Assembly: GCF_013697085.1 (NCBI RefSeq)
Contig: NZ_JACEFT010000023.1
Location: 1-64,000, forward strand
DNA: 64,000 nt
DNA from: Billgrantia kenyensis
GTDB taxonomy: Bacteria; Pseudomonadota; Gammaproteobacteria; Pseudomonadales; Halomonadaceae
Direction of reading: 5' to 3'
This document shows positions 46,423 through 56,514 of the stretch, in pieces. The notes below the pieces were generated by a model. It had not been told where the DNA came from. It did no database searches and worked only from the letters and a program-made list of their open reading frames with translations. The stretch's first letter is position 1. Every line of letters starts with the position of its first letter. The position numbers were made by a program, and so were the translations under genes.

Positions 46423-46459
46423 TGTTACCAGAATACGACAGTCGTGTCGACTGGTAACA
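46423..46459. promoter_or_regulatory. long dyad upstream of panB with TGTTACC/GGTAACA arms
   Basis: TGTTACCAG (46423-46431) and CTGGTAACA (46451-46459) are perfect 9-base inverted arms; inside them CGACA-GTCG-TGTCG (46436-46449) forms a second perfect dyad. There is no U-run, so it is more likely an operator than a terminator. The same outer half-sites occur upstream of the crcZ promoter. Confidence 0.5.
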
Positions 46460-46468
46460 CCTGGCGCC

Positions 46469-46972
46469 TCAGTCAGGGGTGTCGGGTAACACTTTGACGT
46501 CACCAGCGGCCGCAAGGGTTTCCGCCAGAGCGGTGGCGGAGCGTCCATCGGGAAGCCATGCTGCCGGCGACAGCTCGGCCAGCGGTATCATGACGAAGGC
46601 GCGGTTTGTCATCTCGGGGTGCGGCACCTTGAGTCGCGGCAGGCTCAGGACGTCATTCCCGTACAGTAGCAGGTCGAGATCAAGGGTGCGGGGCCCCCAG
46701 TGGCGCTGGCGGACGCGGCGGTGTCGCTGTTCCAGCGCCTGCAGCTGGTCGAGCAGGGCAAGAGGAGACAGGCGGGTACGCAGCAGGGCAACGGCATTGA
46801 CGAAGCTTGGTTGGTCCTGGGGGCCCACCGGTCGGCTGGCGTACAGCCTCGAGGCGGCGATGCGCTGCGTCAGCGGCAGCTTGCCCAGTTCTTCGAGTGC
46901 CCGACGTACCTGGGCGACAGGGTTGTCGAGGTTGCTGCCCAGCCCGACAAAAGCGTCGACAAGAGGCGTCAT
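46469..46972 (-). CDS. folK: 2-amino-4-hydroxy-6-hydroxymethyldihydropteridine pyrophosphokinase
   Basis: Pyrophosphorylates the pterin precursor of folate, giving the FolP substrate. The 167 residues include FVGLGSNLDNP at the start, the ASRLYASRPVGP segment, RRVRQRHWGPRTLDLDLLLY with the RTLDLD metal-binding motif, and PHPEMTNRAFV. It overlaps pcnB by four bases (ATGA type), so translation is coupled. The pcnB-folK-panBC order is as in Pseudomonas and E. coli. Confidence 0.96.
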   Translation of the reverse strand: MTPLVDAFVGLGSNLDNPVAQVRRALEELGKLPLTQRIAASRLYASRPVGPQDQPSFVNAVALLRTRLSPLALLDQLQALEQRHRRVRQRHWGPRTLDLDLLLYGNDVLSLPRLKVPHPEMTNRAFVMIPLAELSPAAWLPDGRSATALAETLAAAGDVKVLPDTPD

Positions 46973-48363
46973 GAAGGGCCGGAAGAGCTGCGGCGGCGTC
47001 GCTTGCGTGGGCGCCGACGGCGGGAATTGCCAGGGCCGGTATCGGCGCCTGCCTTATCCAGGAGACGGCGCTGCTCATGCTCGTCGCCCTCCTGGTAGGC
47101 GGTCCACCAGTCGCCCAGGCCGGGCTCGATCTCGCCAGCCGCTTCGCGCAGCAGCAGGAAGTCATAGGCGGCACGGAAGCGAGGGTGATCACGGGTCTGA
47201 AGGGCGCGCTTGCCTCGGCGTTGTGGCAGGCGCTGCTGCAGATCCCAGATGTCGCGCATCGGCATGCTGAAGCGCTTGGGAATCGAGATATGCTGCAGCT
47301 GGCGCGACAGCACCTGCTGCGAGGCGAGCTGCAGTGCCGGGATGGGCGGCATGCCTTCGTCCTCCAGCGCGGCCTGGCGGCGCTGGACGGGCCCCCACAG
47401 CAGGGCGGCGAACAGGAACGCCGGCGTGACCGGACGCTCCTCATGGATTCGCTTGTCGGTACTGGCCAGGGCATGCTCGATGAGCGGCTCGGCCCAGGTC
47501 AGCTCTGCCATGGCCTCGTCGGTTTCGGGGAAGAGCATGGCGAACAGGCCGTAGTGGCGCAGCAGGCGGAATGTCTCGACACCGTGGCCTGCCATGAACA
47601 GCTTGAGGACTTCGTCGAACAGCCGCGCCGGAGGAATCTGCAGCAGCAGCGATGCCAGCTCCGCGATCGGCTCCTCGGATTCGGGGGCAATATGAAAGTC
47701 GAGCTTCACCGCGAAGCGCACCGCCCGCAGCATGCGTACGGGATCTTCGCGGTAGCGCACGGCCGGGTCGCCGATCAGGCGAAGGGTGCGTGTCTCGATG
47801 TCGTGCATGCCGTCGGCGAAATCATGGATCGAGAAGTCGGCGATGCTGTAGTAGATGGCATTGATGGTGAAATCGCGCCGAATCGCGTCTTCCTGAATGT
47901 TGCCCCAGACATTGTCGCGCAGCAGCAGGCCGTGTTCCGACTGCTGCGCAATGTGATCGCCATGGTCGTCGCCGTGGGTGCCGCGGAAGGTGGTGACTTC
48001 GATCACCTCGCGACCGAAGCGCACATGCACGATGCGAAAGCGCCGGCCGATGATGCGTGAGTTGCGAAACAGCTCCCGTACCTGCTCCGGAGTGGCATCG
48101 GTGGCGACGTCGAAATCCTTGGGCATCTTGCCGAGCAGGGAGTCGCGAATGCAGCCGCCGACCAGATAGGCTTCAAAGCCGGCATTATGCAGGCGATAGA
48201 GCACCTTCAGCGCTGCTTCGCTGAAATGCTGGCGCGAAACGGGATGCTGGTCACGGGGGATGATACGGGGGCCTATCCGGCCACCGGAAGCCTCTTGAGG
48301 GCCGAAGAGTGTCCTGAAGTGCGTGCCTGGGCTTTGCAGAAAGCGGGTAAATCCTTTGAACAT
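46969..48363 (-). CDS. pcnB: poly(A) polymerase I
   Basis: Adds 3' poly(A) tails to RNAs, promoting decay. The 464 residues have the nucleotidyltransferase core with YLVGGCIRDSLLGK (67-80) and the catalytic DFDVAT (Asp83, Asp85), the RRDFTINAIYYS motif, the RYREDPVRMLRAVRFA arginine segment, and a C-terminal basic tail (about 445-464, RRRRPRKRRRRS). I start at the ATG at 48363; the frame to 48582 crosses the terminator of the upstream RNA. It is more like PcnB than tRNA CCA-transferase because of the extended C-terminus. The 109 bases upstream to the crcZ terminator should hold its promoter. Confidence 0.95.
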   Translation of the reverse strand: MFKGFTRFLQSPGTHFRTLFGPQEASGGRIGPRIIPRDQHPVSRQHFSEAALKVLYRLHNAGFEAYLVGGCIRDSLLGKMPKDFDVATDATPEQVRELFRNSRIIGRRFRIVHVRFGREVIEVTTFRGTHGDDHGDHIAQQSEHGLLLRDNVWGNIQEDAIRRDFTINAIYYSIADFSIHDFADGMHDIETRTLRLIGDPAVRYREDPVRMLRAVRFAVKLDFHIAPESEEPIAELASLLLQIPPARLFDEVLKLFMAGHGVETFRLLRHYGLFAMLFPETDEAMAELTWAEPLIEHALASTDKRIHEERPVTPAFLFAALLWGPVQRRQAALEDEGMPPIPALQLASQQVLSRQLQHISIPKRFSMPMRDIWDLQQRLPQRRGKRALQTRDHPRFRAAYDFLLLREAAGEIEPGLGDWWTAYQEGDEHEQRRLLDKAGADTGPGNSRRRRPRKRRRRSSSGPS

Positions 48364-48472
48364 GCGGCGATTTCGACTCGCAGTGTGCGAAAGTACAGAG
48401 TGTAGCGGACCGCCGACACCTTGCAAAGCGGCGTGCGATTTCACTGCAAGGAGATCACGGCGCCGCGATAGC

Positions 48473-48499
48473 AAAAGAGGAGGCCACCAGGCCTCCTCT
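48473..48499 (-). terminator. terminator of the CrcZ-like RNA
   Basis: On the minus strand AGAGGAGGCC-TGGT-GGCCTCCTCT, a perfect 10-bp stem, is followed by TTTT. It points away from cbrB and has no protein gene in front of it, so it ends a non-coding transcript. Confidence 0.9.
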
Positions 48500-48968
48500 G
48501 ACAAGCTAAATGGTGCTGCGTCCTTGCGGCTGTTTCTTCTTCGTGATGGCGCATCGCCTTGAATACGCACCACAGTCACCAAGAGTCACAGGCAACAGTA
48601 TTGTTGTGATTGTTGACGTTCCTGGTTGCGACCGCCTCGTATTCAAAACAATAATCCAACCACGACGGCATCATGAGATATGCCTGCCTTCGGCTTGTTG
48701 ATGTTGTTGCCGAAGGTGCGCGCTTGCGGCCGTTGTATTTGTTGTTGGCCGGGGTTGGCGCATCGCGTCCTGATGGATCCGGTGCTTCGCTCTGTCTTGT
48801 TGTTGTTGACTCGAAGCGAAGGGCGGCTCTTTCCGGGGCATCTTGTTTTTGTTGCCCCTGGCCGCATCCTCTTCACAGCCTGCCTTGTTGTTGTTGGCGC
48901 AGGCCCTGCCATTACCGTCACCTTGTTCTTGTTGTTGGCTCGGTGGCAGCCGGATGTTGTTTTTCTTG
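48473..48968 (-). ncRNA. crcZ: CrcZ-like carbon catabolite control RNA
   Basis: A predicted RNA of about 496 nucleotides between cbrB and pcnB, the location of crcZ in Pseudomonas. At least eight A-rich motifs of the AACAACAA type occur (minus strand, near 48953-48967, 48923-48937, 48884-48896, 48842-48854, 48796-48809, 48732-48747, 48694-48709, 48600-48616). Several sit in the loops of hairpins: stems 48878-48883/48899-48904, 48835-48840/48853-48858, 48785-48791/48815-48821, 48728-48731/48747-48750 and 48687-48694/48709-48716. Such motifs bind Hfq with Crc in Pseudomonas, relieving repression. A sigma-54 promoter sits at 48979-48994 and a terminator at 48473-48499. Open frames in the region are low-complexity artefacts of the motif. 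Confidence 0.85.
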
Positions 48969-48978
48969 CACTGGATGT

Positions 48979-48994
48979 TGCACGGCACGTGCCA
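48979..48994 (-). promoter_or_regulatory. sigma-54 promoter of crcZ
   Basis: On the minus strand TGGCACGTGCCGTGCA, with GG at -24 and GC at -12 in the right spacing and one difference from the TGGCACG-N4-TTGCA consensus. Counting from the GC, transcription should start at about 48968. Confidence 0.85.
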
Positions 48995-49068
48995 GGCTGG
49001 CTTTTCTGCTTTTTAAATCAAATACTTGTGATTTGTCGTTGCGTGCGGGTCCGAGTGGCGCCTTTGAT

Positions 49069-49121
49069 GTGTTACCCCAGATGCGCCATGACGGGGCAGG
49101 TTCTGGGTGGGAAGGTAACAC
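49069..49121. promoter_or_regulatory. candidate CbrB upstream activating dyad for crcZ
   Basis: GTGTTACC (49069-49076) and GGTAACAC (49114-49121) form an inverted repeat with a 37-base spacer, about 100-150 bases upstream of the predicted crcZ start, the usual place for a sigma-54 activator site. The TGTTAC/GTAACA halves resemble those reported for CbrB in Pseudomonas as I recall; the spacing is longer than the published one I remember. Confidence 0.5.
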
Positions 49122-49146
49122 CTGGTGCAGACGAGCCGGGTCGGGC

Positions 49147-49184
49147 ACAAAAAAAGCGCCTATGACGAGTTGGTCGAGGCGCTT
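49147..49184 (-). terminator. terminator of the cbrXAB operon
   Basis: On the minus strand AAGCGCC (49178-49184) and GGCGCTT (49154-49160) with a 17-base loop are followed by TTTTT. It lies 22 bases after cbrB and isolates crcZ as a separate unit. Confidence 0.88.
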
Positions 49185-49205
49185 GGACATTAGTCTAATC
49201 GGGCG

Positions 49206-50577
<1,372 letters not shown>

Positions 50578-50600
<23 letters not shown>

Positions 50601-53535
50601 CGGTATGTTCACCATCCTCTCGTTCGGTGGGCAGCCACAGGCAGATGCGAGTGCCCCGCTCCAGCCCCTGGGGCGGTGATTCGATCTCTATCCTGCCATG
50701 ATGCTCGGCTATGATGCTGTAGACCAGTGGTAGGCCGAGCCCGGTCCCTTCGCCTGGCGGCTTGGTGGTGGTGAAGGGTTCAAAAAGGTGTTCGCGAACC
50801 CGGTCGTCGAGTCCGTGCCCTTCGTCGGTAACGGTAACCTTGAGCATGTCGCCGTCCGCTACGGCGTCGATCACCACCTCGCCGCCGGGGGCGCTTGCGT
50901 CGCGTGCATTGCTCAGCAGGTTGATCATGACCTGTTGCAGTCGCTGGGCGTCGCCGCGCACCCTGAGTTCGGCGAGACACTGGTTACGGTAGCGGACATC
51001 CTCGCCCGAGCGCGCCAGCTGGATCAAGTGCAGCGCCTCATCGACCAGGGCGGCGATGGGAACCGGTGCCATATGATTGCCGTTGAGGTGACGGCCACCG
51101 TGGGCAAAGCCCACCAGCGAGCTGACGATACGCGAAATGCGGTCCGTGAGCTGCTGGATCTGCTGAGCGGTCTCCAGCACCTCGGGGTCATCGGTGTCGT
51201 AGCGCAGGTTCTGCGCCAGCGACGAGATGCCGGTCACCGGATTGCCGATCTCGTGAGCCACGCCGGCGGCCAACTGGCCGATGGAGGCCAGTCGAGCCGC
51301 ATGCACCAGTTCGTCCTCGAGCCACTTCATCTCGCTGTGATCCTCGATCAGGATCACGGTTCCGCCGCGCACGTCGTCGTCGGCCTGCAGCTCGGCGCGA
51401 TGGAAGGTCAGGAAGCGTACACCGCCCTTGAGTTCGACCGGCTGCTTGTAGAGATGGTCCTGGGGCTCGACCAGGGCCCGGCCCAGGAGCTCGGCCCAAG
51501 GGGCTGGCAGGCCGTCGCGGCGAGCCCCCACCACGCTCCCCCCGTCGATGCCCGATAGCTCGGCCAGGGCGTCGTTCCACATCAGCAGCTCGTCGTCGAC
51601 GCCGAAGGCGCACAGGCCCACCGGCAGTCGAGTCAGAATGCGCCGATGGTAGCGACGCAGGCCGTCGAGCTCTCGTGCCAGTCCCGTCAGCCTTGACCGG
51701 TAGGCCTCGAGCCGGCTCTCGACGAAGTGGATGTCGTCGGTAGGCTCCTGTCCCCCGCGGCGGTAGGGCAGGTAGCGGTCGACGATGTCCTGGGCCACCG
51801 AGGGGCCCATGAGGCCGGAGAGATTGGCCTGGATACGGTCGCGCAGCCGGCGCAGGGCGTAGGGGCGGCCATCAAGGGGTGACATGCCGAGGTCGGTCAG
51901 CGCTCGCTCGACTTCACGCTGGGCCACGGTTTCGCCCAGCGCCTGGGCCAGCGGCTGCTTGAACTCTTCCCCCGTGGCGGCGAGCAGTGGTAGCCGCTTG
52001 GGACGGATCACGGCATCTACCGAGCAGGCCTCGGCAGCGGCGCGCTCGCCCTCGGAGGTGGGTGTGGCCAGCGAGACGATGATGAAAACAAGCGCATTGC
52101 ACGCCAGAGATACCAGGGTAACCACGTACCAGTCGGGCTCGCCGGCAAGCAGTTCCATGCCGGGCGGAATCAGGATCAGGTTGGGCAGGCCGGTGAGCAG
52201 CGGCAGCCATAGGCCGACAAACCAGATGAGGACGCCGACGACCAGGCCCGAGACCATGCCCTTGCGGTTTGCGCCCGGCCAGTAAAGCAGCGCCAGCAGC
52301 CCCGGCAGGCACTGGGTCATGCCGACGAAGGCTGCCAGTCCCAGCGTGGTCAGGTCATGGTGCACTCCCACGGTACGGTAGAACAGCCAGCCGCTGAGGA
52401 TCACGGCGGCCATCAACCCCCGGCGCAGCCAGCGCAGCCAGCGGTAGAGGTTGGGCTGGGCTTCGGGTGGGTGGGCCACCAGCAGCACGTGATTGAGGAT
52501 CATTCCAGAGAGTGCCATGGCAATGATCACCATGGTGCCGCTGGCGGCAGCCAGCCCGGCGATGAAAGCGAGTCCCTGGATCCACAACGAGTCGGACAGG
52601 CCGAACGCCAGGTAGGCGGCTCCGATGGCTTCATGGCTCTCCAGGCGCTGTCCCGCCCAGAGAATCAGCGGCACCGGTATCGCCATCAACAGCAGGAACA
52701 GCGGCAGCGACCAGCTCGCCTGCAGCAGGGTATGGCGTGACAGGGTCTCGGCAAAGGTGATGTGGAAAATGTGCGGCATCAGCAGGGCGGCGGCGAAGAA
52801 GAGCAGCAGCAGGGTGCGCCAGTGGGCGGCGTCCGGCTGCACCACGCTGGCCTGGTAAGCCTGTCCGGGGCCGTCCAGCCAGGCCTGGAGGTCGGCGGGG
52901 CCGTCGAAGATGACGAACAGGGCGAAGGCGCCCAGTGCCAGCATGGCGAAGAGCTTGACCACCGAGCTCAGGGCAATTACTGCCAGCAGGGTGTCGTGCC
53001 GGGTGGCGCTCTGGTCGTGTCGGGTGCCGAAGATCATGGCGAACAGCGCGATCAGCGCACACAGGGACAGGGCGAGCAGGGACGGCGAGGTGGTGCCCGA
53101 CATGAGATAGATGGCGTCACCCATCGTCTGTACCTGCAGGGCGAGCAGAGGCATCACCGCCAACAGGCTGATCACGGTAACCAGTGTGCCGACCCAGCGT
53201 GAACGGAAGCGGAAGGCGAACAGGTCGGCCAGTGAGGCAAGTTGATGGGTGCGGGTCATGCGCTGGATCGGTACCAGCAGCACAGGCGCCAGCAGGAAGG
53301 CACCCGCCACGCCAAGATAGTAGGCTAGGTAGCCATAGCCGGACGTGGCAGCCAGCTCAAGGCTGCCATAAATGGCCCAGGCGCTGGCATAGACGCCAAG
53401 TGCCAGGGTGTAGACAGCTGGGTGGCGCGTCACCTTGCGACTGAGCCAGCCTCGCTCGACCGCCACGGCGCAGAGAAACATCAGTAGCAGGAAGCTGCTG
53501 CCCAGCGCAAACACGCTGGTGAGGCTAGCGTTCAT
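50578..53535 (-). CDS. cbrA: sensor histidine kinase CbrA with sodium/solute symporter domain
   Basis: Membrane sensor that phosphorylates CbrB. The 985 residues begin with about 13 hydrophobic helices of the SSS transporter fold (1-500), followed by a linker, a PAS-like domain (about 610-740, [19 protein letters not shown]), the H-box with His761 in [18 protein letters not shown], the N-box [14 protein letters not shown] and the G-boxes DEGHGLDD and [10 protein letters not shown]. This transporter-kinase arrangement is characteristic of CbrA. The ATG lies in the end of the cbrX frame, so translation is coupled. Histidine transport by P. putida CbrA is known; here the ligand is unknown. Confidence 0.93.
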
Positions 53536-53701
53536 CGAGCTTCCTCTTCTGCTCGAGCCACAGCGTCAGGGCGATCAGGATGCCCCAGATGGCGAAGGGG
53601 CGATACCAGGCGACGCCGGGGCTCGACCAGCCGCTCATCAGTAGAGGCGACAGCAGATAGCCGCCGAAGACCAGGAACAGCATGATGCGATAGACGTACA
53701 T
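53525..53701 (-). CDS. cbrX: CbrX-like small membrane protein
   Basis: A 58-residue protein starting MYVYRIMLFLVFGGYLLSP with two hydrophobic helices (about 5-22 and 35-50), a WYRPFAIWG turn between them, and a charged end ([10 protein letters not shown]). GAGGAG precedes the ATG by six bases. It lies nine bases after gluQ, and its end overlaps the cbrA start by 11 bases. A short gene in this position, cbrX, is known upstream of cbrA in Pseudomonas; I base the name on position and size, not on sequence comparison. It may be needed for translation of cbrA. Confidence 0.75.
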   Translation of the reverse strand: MYVYRIMLFLVFGGYLLSPLLMSGWSSPGVAWYRPFAIWGILIALTLWLEQKRKLDER

Positions 53702-53710
53702 GGACGCTCC

Positions 53711-54589
53711 TCACTCCTGGCGGTGGACATCACGGCGAATGTGGCCCGGCTCCCAGTGGCATTTGGCCCAGGCCAGCTGCTCTTGCACGGGTGCCATGCT
53801 CAGCTCCCTGGGTGGGTGCTGGTCGAGGAACATCAGGGCACGATGCAGCAGCGGGCGAGCCGCGCCCTCCTCCAGTGGCAGTGCCGGCGCCAGGTTCTGC
53901 TTGGATAGCTTCTGGCCTTCGCGGTTGACGATCAAGGGCAGGTGGAGGTAGCGCGGCTCGGGCAGCCCCAGCGCAGACTGCAGCTGACGTTGCCAGGGGG
54001 TATTGTCGAGCAGGTCGAAGCCCCTGACTACGTCGCTGATATCCTGTTCGGCGTCATCCACGACCACTGCGAGCTGATAGGCCCACAGGCCATCCTTGCG
54101 CTTGAGCACCACGTCGCCGAGCTCGGTCGGGTCGAAGCGCTGTTCGCCGAACAGCCGGTCTTGCCAAATCACCGGGCGCAGGCCCAGGTCGCTGCGCAGC
54201 CGCCAGGCTAGCGGCTTGTCGGGTTCGCGAACCCCTTCGCGACACCAGCCAGGATAGACGGTGTGGGTGCGCCACTGCTTGCGCGAGCAGCTGCAGGGAT
54301 AGGCCAGGCCCAGCGCCGTCAGTCGCTCCAGCGCTGCAGCGTAGGCAGAGTCGCGATCATGTTGCCAGTATACCGGCCCGTCCCAGTGCAGGCCGAAGGC
54401 CTCGAGCTGGCGCAGGATGGTGTCGGCTGCGCCTGGAGGGCAGCGCGGTGGATCGATGTCCTCGATGCGCAGCAGCCATACGCCCTCGGCCCGGCGCGCA
54501 TCGAGATAGCTGGCCAGGGCGGCGATCAGCGAGCCGAAGTGCAGGGGGCCCGAAGGGGTGGGGGCGAAGCGGCCTCGGTAGCCGGTCAT
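53711..54589 (-). CDS. gluQ: glutamyl-Q tRNA(Asp) synthetase
   Basis: Attaches glutamate to queuosine in the anticodon of tRNA-Asp. The 292 residues are a truncated GluRS catalytic domain without the anticodon-binding part: the HIGH-like FAPTPSGPLHFGSL (8-21), zinc ligands in YPCSCSR and YPGWC, WRLRSD, and the KMSKS-like QKLSKQNLA. The start is the ATG at 54589 (MTGYRGRFAP); the frame to 54622 lies in the dksA terminator. dksA-gluQ linkage is conserved in gammaproteobacteria. Confidence 0.95.
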   Translation of the reverse strand: MTGYRGRFAPTPSGPLHFGSLIAALASYLDARRAEGVWLLRIEDIDPPRCPPGAADTILRQLEAFGLHWDGPVYWQHDRDSAYAAALERLTALGLAYPCSCSRKQWRTHTVYPGWCREGVREPDKPLAWRLRSDLGLRPVIWQDRLFGEQRFDPTELGDVVLKRKDGLWAYQLAVVVDDAEQDISDVVRGFDLLDNTPWQRQLQSALGLPEPRYLHLPLIVNREGQKLSKQNLAPALPLEEGAARPLLHRALMFLDQHPPRELSMAPVQEQLAWAKCHWEPGHIRRDVHRQE

Positions 54590-54620
54590 GAGTGGCTCCT
54601 GGCAGCGGGTTCCGACATGC

Positions 54621-54646
54621 AAACGGGCACCCCAGGGTGCCCGTTG
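54621..54646 (-). terminator. hairpin between dksA and gluQ
   Basis: AACGGGCACC pairs with GGTGCCCGTT in a 10-bp stem; the minus-strand tail is GTTTGC, so termination is partial at best. In E. coli a similar hairpin limits gluQ expression. Confidence 0.6.
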
Positions 54647-54677
54647 CGAAGGTGCGTGAGGCTCACCGCAGTGGGCA

Positions 54678-55115
54678 TCAGCCGCCGAGCTGCTTTTCCT
54701 TCAGTTCGGCCAGGGTCTTGCAGTCGACGCACAGGGTCGCGGTGGGGCGAGCCTCCAGGCGGCGAATGCCGATCTCGACGCCACAGGCCTCGCAGAAGCC
54801 ATAGTCCTCTTCGTCGATCTTCTCCAGCGTCTCGTTGATCTTCTTGAGCAGCTTCCGCTCCCGGTCGCGGGTGCGCAGCTCCAGGCTGAACCCTTCTTCC
54901 TGGGTGGCACGGTCCGCAGGGTCGGCATAGTTGTTCGCCTCTTCCTGCAGGTGACGCACCGTGCGATCGACTTCTTCCATGAGCTCCTGTTTCCAGCCCA
55001 GCAGGATCTGTCGGAAGTGCTCAAGCTGCTGCTCGTTCATGTACTCTTCACCCGCTGCCGACTCATACGGGGTGAATTTTTTGGGCGCTTCCGCTTTCTT
55101 GTCTGCTACTGGCAT
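54678..55115 (-). CDS. dksA: RNA polymerase-binding factor DksA
   Basis: Enters the secondary channel of RNA polymerase and, with ppGpp, resets transcription at stringent promoters. The 145 residues have a long coiled coil (about 28-105) with the tip ADPADRATQEE carrying Asp65 and Asp68, and a C-terminal zinc finger with Cys108, Cys111, Cys129 and Cys132. The ATG at 55115 follows GAGGCAG. It heads the run dksA-gluQ-cbrXAB. Confidence 0.97.
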   Translation of the reverse strand: MPVADKKAEAPKKFTPYESAAGEEYMNEQQLEHFRQILLGWKQELMEEVDRTVRHLQEEANNYADPADRATQEEGFSLELRTRDRERKLLKKINETLEKIDEEDYGFCEACGVEIGIRRLEARPTATLCVDCKTLAELKEKQLGG

Positions 55116-55342
55116 GGGACTGCCTCATTACTTGAGTGACTGCTGATCAATACCCGATGCAACCTGTGCAAGGTATCTCACGCCAAAGGCATGCTTGTTT
55201 ATCGGAATTCCGAGACTTTTGCAATACCCCGCGACTAAGGCCGAAACCTGCCATGGACCAAAATCGGTGGTATGGTTTTTTGACCGCTGGAGTGGAAAAA
55301 GTGCTCACCATCGGTCATATCACTGCTTTTCAGGAGTCCGGC

Positions 55343-56503
55343 ATGTCGTGGAATTCGCGCGTTGATCGCGTCGCTCCCTTTCGGGTGATGAGTCTGCTCG
55401 AGGCCGCTCAGGCGCGCGAGGCGGCCGGCCACGATGTCATTCACCTCGAGGTCGGCGAGCCCGATTTTGCGACCCCCGAGCCGGTGGTGACGGCCGGGCA
55501 GGCGGCACTGGCAGCAGGGCTCACGCGCTACAGCCCGGCGGCGGGGTTGCCGGCGCTGCGCGAGGCGATCGCCGGGCACTACGCCGAGCACTTCGGTGCC
55601 GAGGTGGACCCCCGGCGCATTCTGGTCACCCCCGGCGCCTCCGGGGCACTGCTGCTGGCAAGCCAGCTGCTGGTCGGGTCCGGTGACCGGGTATTGATGG
55701 CCGATCCCAATTACCCGTGCAATCGCCACTTCATGGCGTTGGCCGGCGCCGAGGTGGATAACGTTGCCGTCGGCCCGGAGAGCGGCTGGCAGCTCGATGC
55801 CGAGCTGGTCGAACGGCACTGGGGCGATGCCACCCGCCTGGCCATGCTGGCCACGCCTTCGAACCCGACCGGCCATATGCTGGATGCGTCACAGCTCGAG
55901 GCGGTGGCCGAAGCCGTGGCTGACCGGAGTGGGCACCTGCTGGTCGACGAGATCTACCAGGGGCTCAGCTACGATCTCGAACCGCTGTCGGTGGCATCGC
56001 TCTCCCCGGATGTCTTCGTGGTCAACAGCTTCTCCAAGTATTTCGGCATGACCGGCTGGCGCCTGGGCTGGCTGCTGGCGCCGGAGGCCGCCGTGGAGCC
56101 GCTGACGCGACTGGCCCAGAACGTCTTCCTGGCCGCGCCGACTCCGGCACAGCATGCGGCCCTGGCCGCTTTTACTCCCCAATGCCGCGAAATTCTCGAG
56201 GGGCGCCGCGCCGAGCTGGGGCGCCGCCGCGATGCGCTGTTGAGCGGACTCGCTCGCCTGGGGCTGGCCCCATCGCTGCCCCCTCAGGGGGCCTTCTACC
56301 TGTGGCTGGATATCTCACGCTACAGCCACGATAGTCAGGCCTTCTGCCAACGCCTGCTCGAAGAAGAGAATGTAGCCATCACGCCAGGAGTGGACTTTGC
56401 CGTGACCGGCGGCGAGCGCCATGTTCGCATCGCCTTCACCACCGGTATCGCCCGTCTGGAAGAGGCGGTGAGCCGGCTCGAGCGTTTCCTGGCGCGGCAG
56501 TAG
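55343..56503 (+). CDS. class I/II pyridoxal-phosphate aminotransferase
   Basis: A 386-residue fold-type I aminotransferase. VIHLEVGEPDF (33-43), VTPGASGALLLA (95-106), SNPTG with Asn174, VDEIYQGL with Asp202 and the PLP Lys232 in NSFSKYFGMTGWRLGW are the expected pattern of the AspC/alanine-type subgroup. The substrate cannot be assigned; the homologue near dksA in Pseudomonas is annotated only generally. ATG 55343 with CAGGAG six bases upstream is chosen; the frame extends to 55136 without good start signals. It precedes sfsA by 12 bases, so the two are in one operon. Confidence 0.88.
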   Translation: MSWNSRVDRVAPFRVMSLLEAAQAREAAGHDVIHLEVGEPDFATPEPVVTAGQAALAAGLTRYSPAAGLPALREAIAGHYAEHFGAEVDPRRILVTPGASGALLLASQLLVGSGDRVLMADPNYPCNRHFMALAGAEVDNVAVGPESGWQLDAELVERHWGDATRLAMLATPSNPTGHMLDASQLEAVAEAVADRSGHLLVDEIYQGLSYDLEPLSVASLSPDVFVVNSFSKYFGMTGWRLGWLLAPEAAVEPLTRLAQNVFLAAPTPAQHAALAAFTPQCREILEGRRAELGRRRDALLSGLARLGLAPSLPPQGAFYLWLDISRYSHDSQAFCQRLLEEENVAITPGVDFAVTGGERHVRIAFTTGIARLEEAVSRLERFLARQ

Positions 56504-56514
56504 GCAACCTGGCC

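Noticed and set aside
48364-48582. 73-codon N-terminal extension of pcnB
   Set aside because: It would read across the crcZ terminator hairpin and matches nothing in the PcnB family.
48600-48967. CRISPR or tandem-repeat array from recurring TTGTTGTTG
   Set aside because: Spacing is irregular, the flanking arms differ and pair with each other, and there is no constant repeat unit; hairpin loops of an RNA explain it better.
55136-55342. 69-codon N-terminal extension of the aminotransferase
   Set aside because: It lies in the dksA promoter region, lacks a ribosome site, and the ATG at 55343 has CAGGAG and matches the family start.
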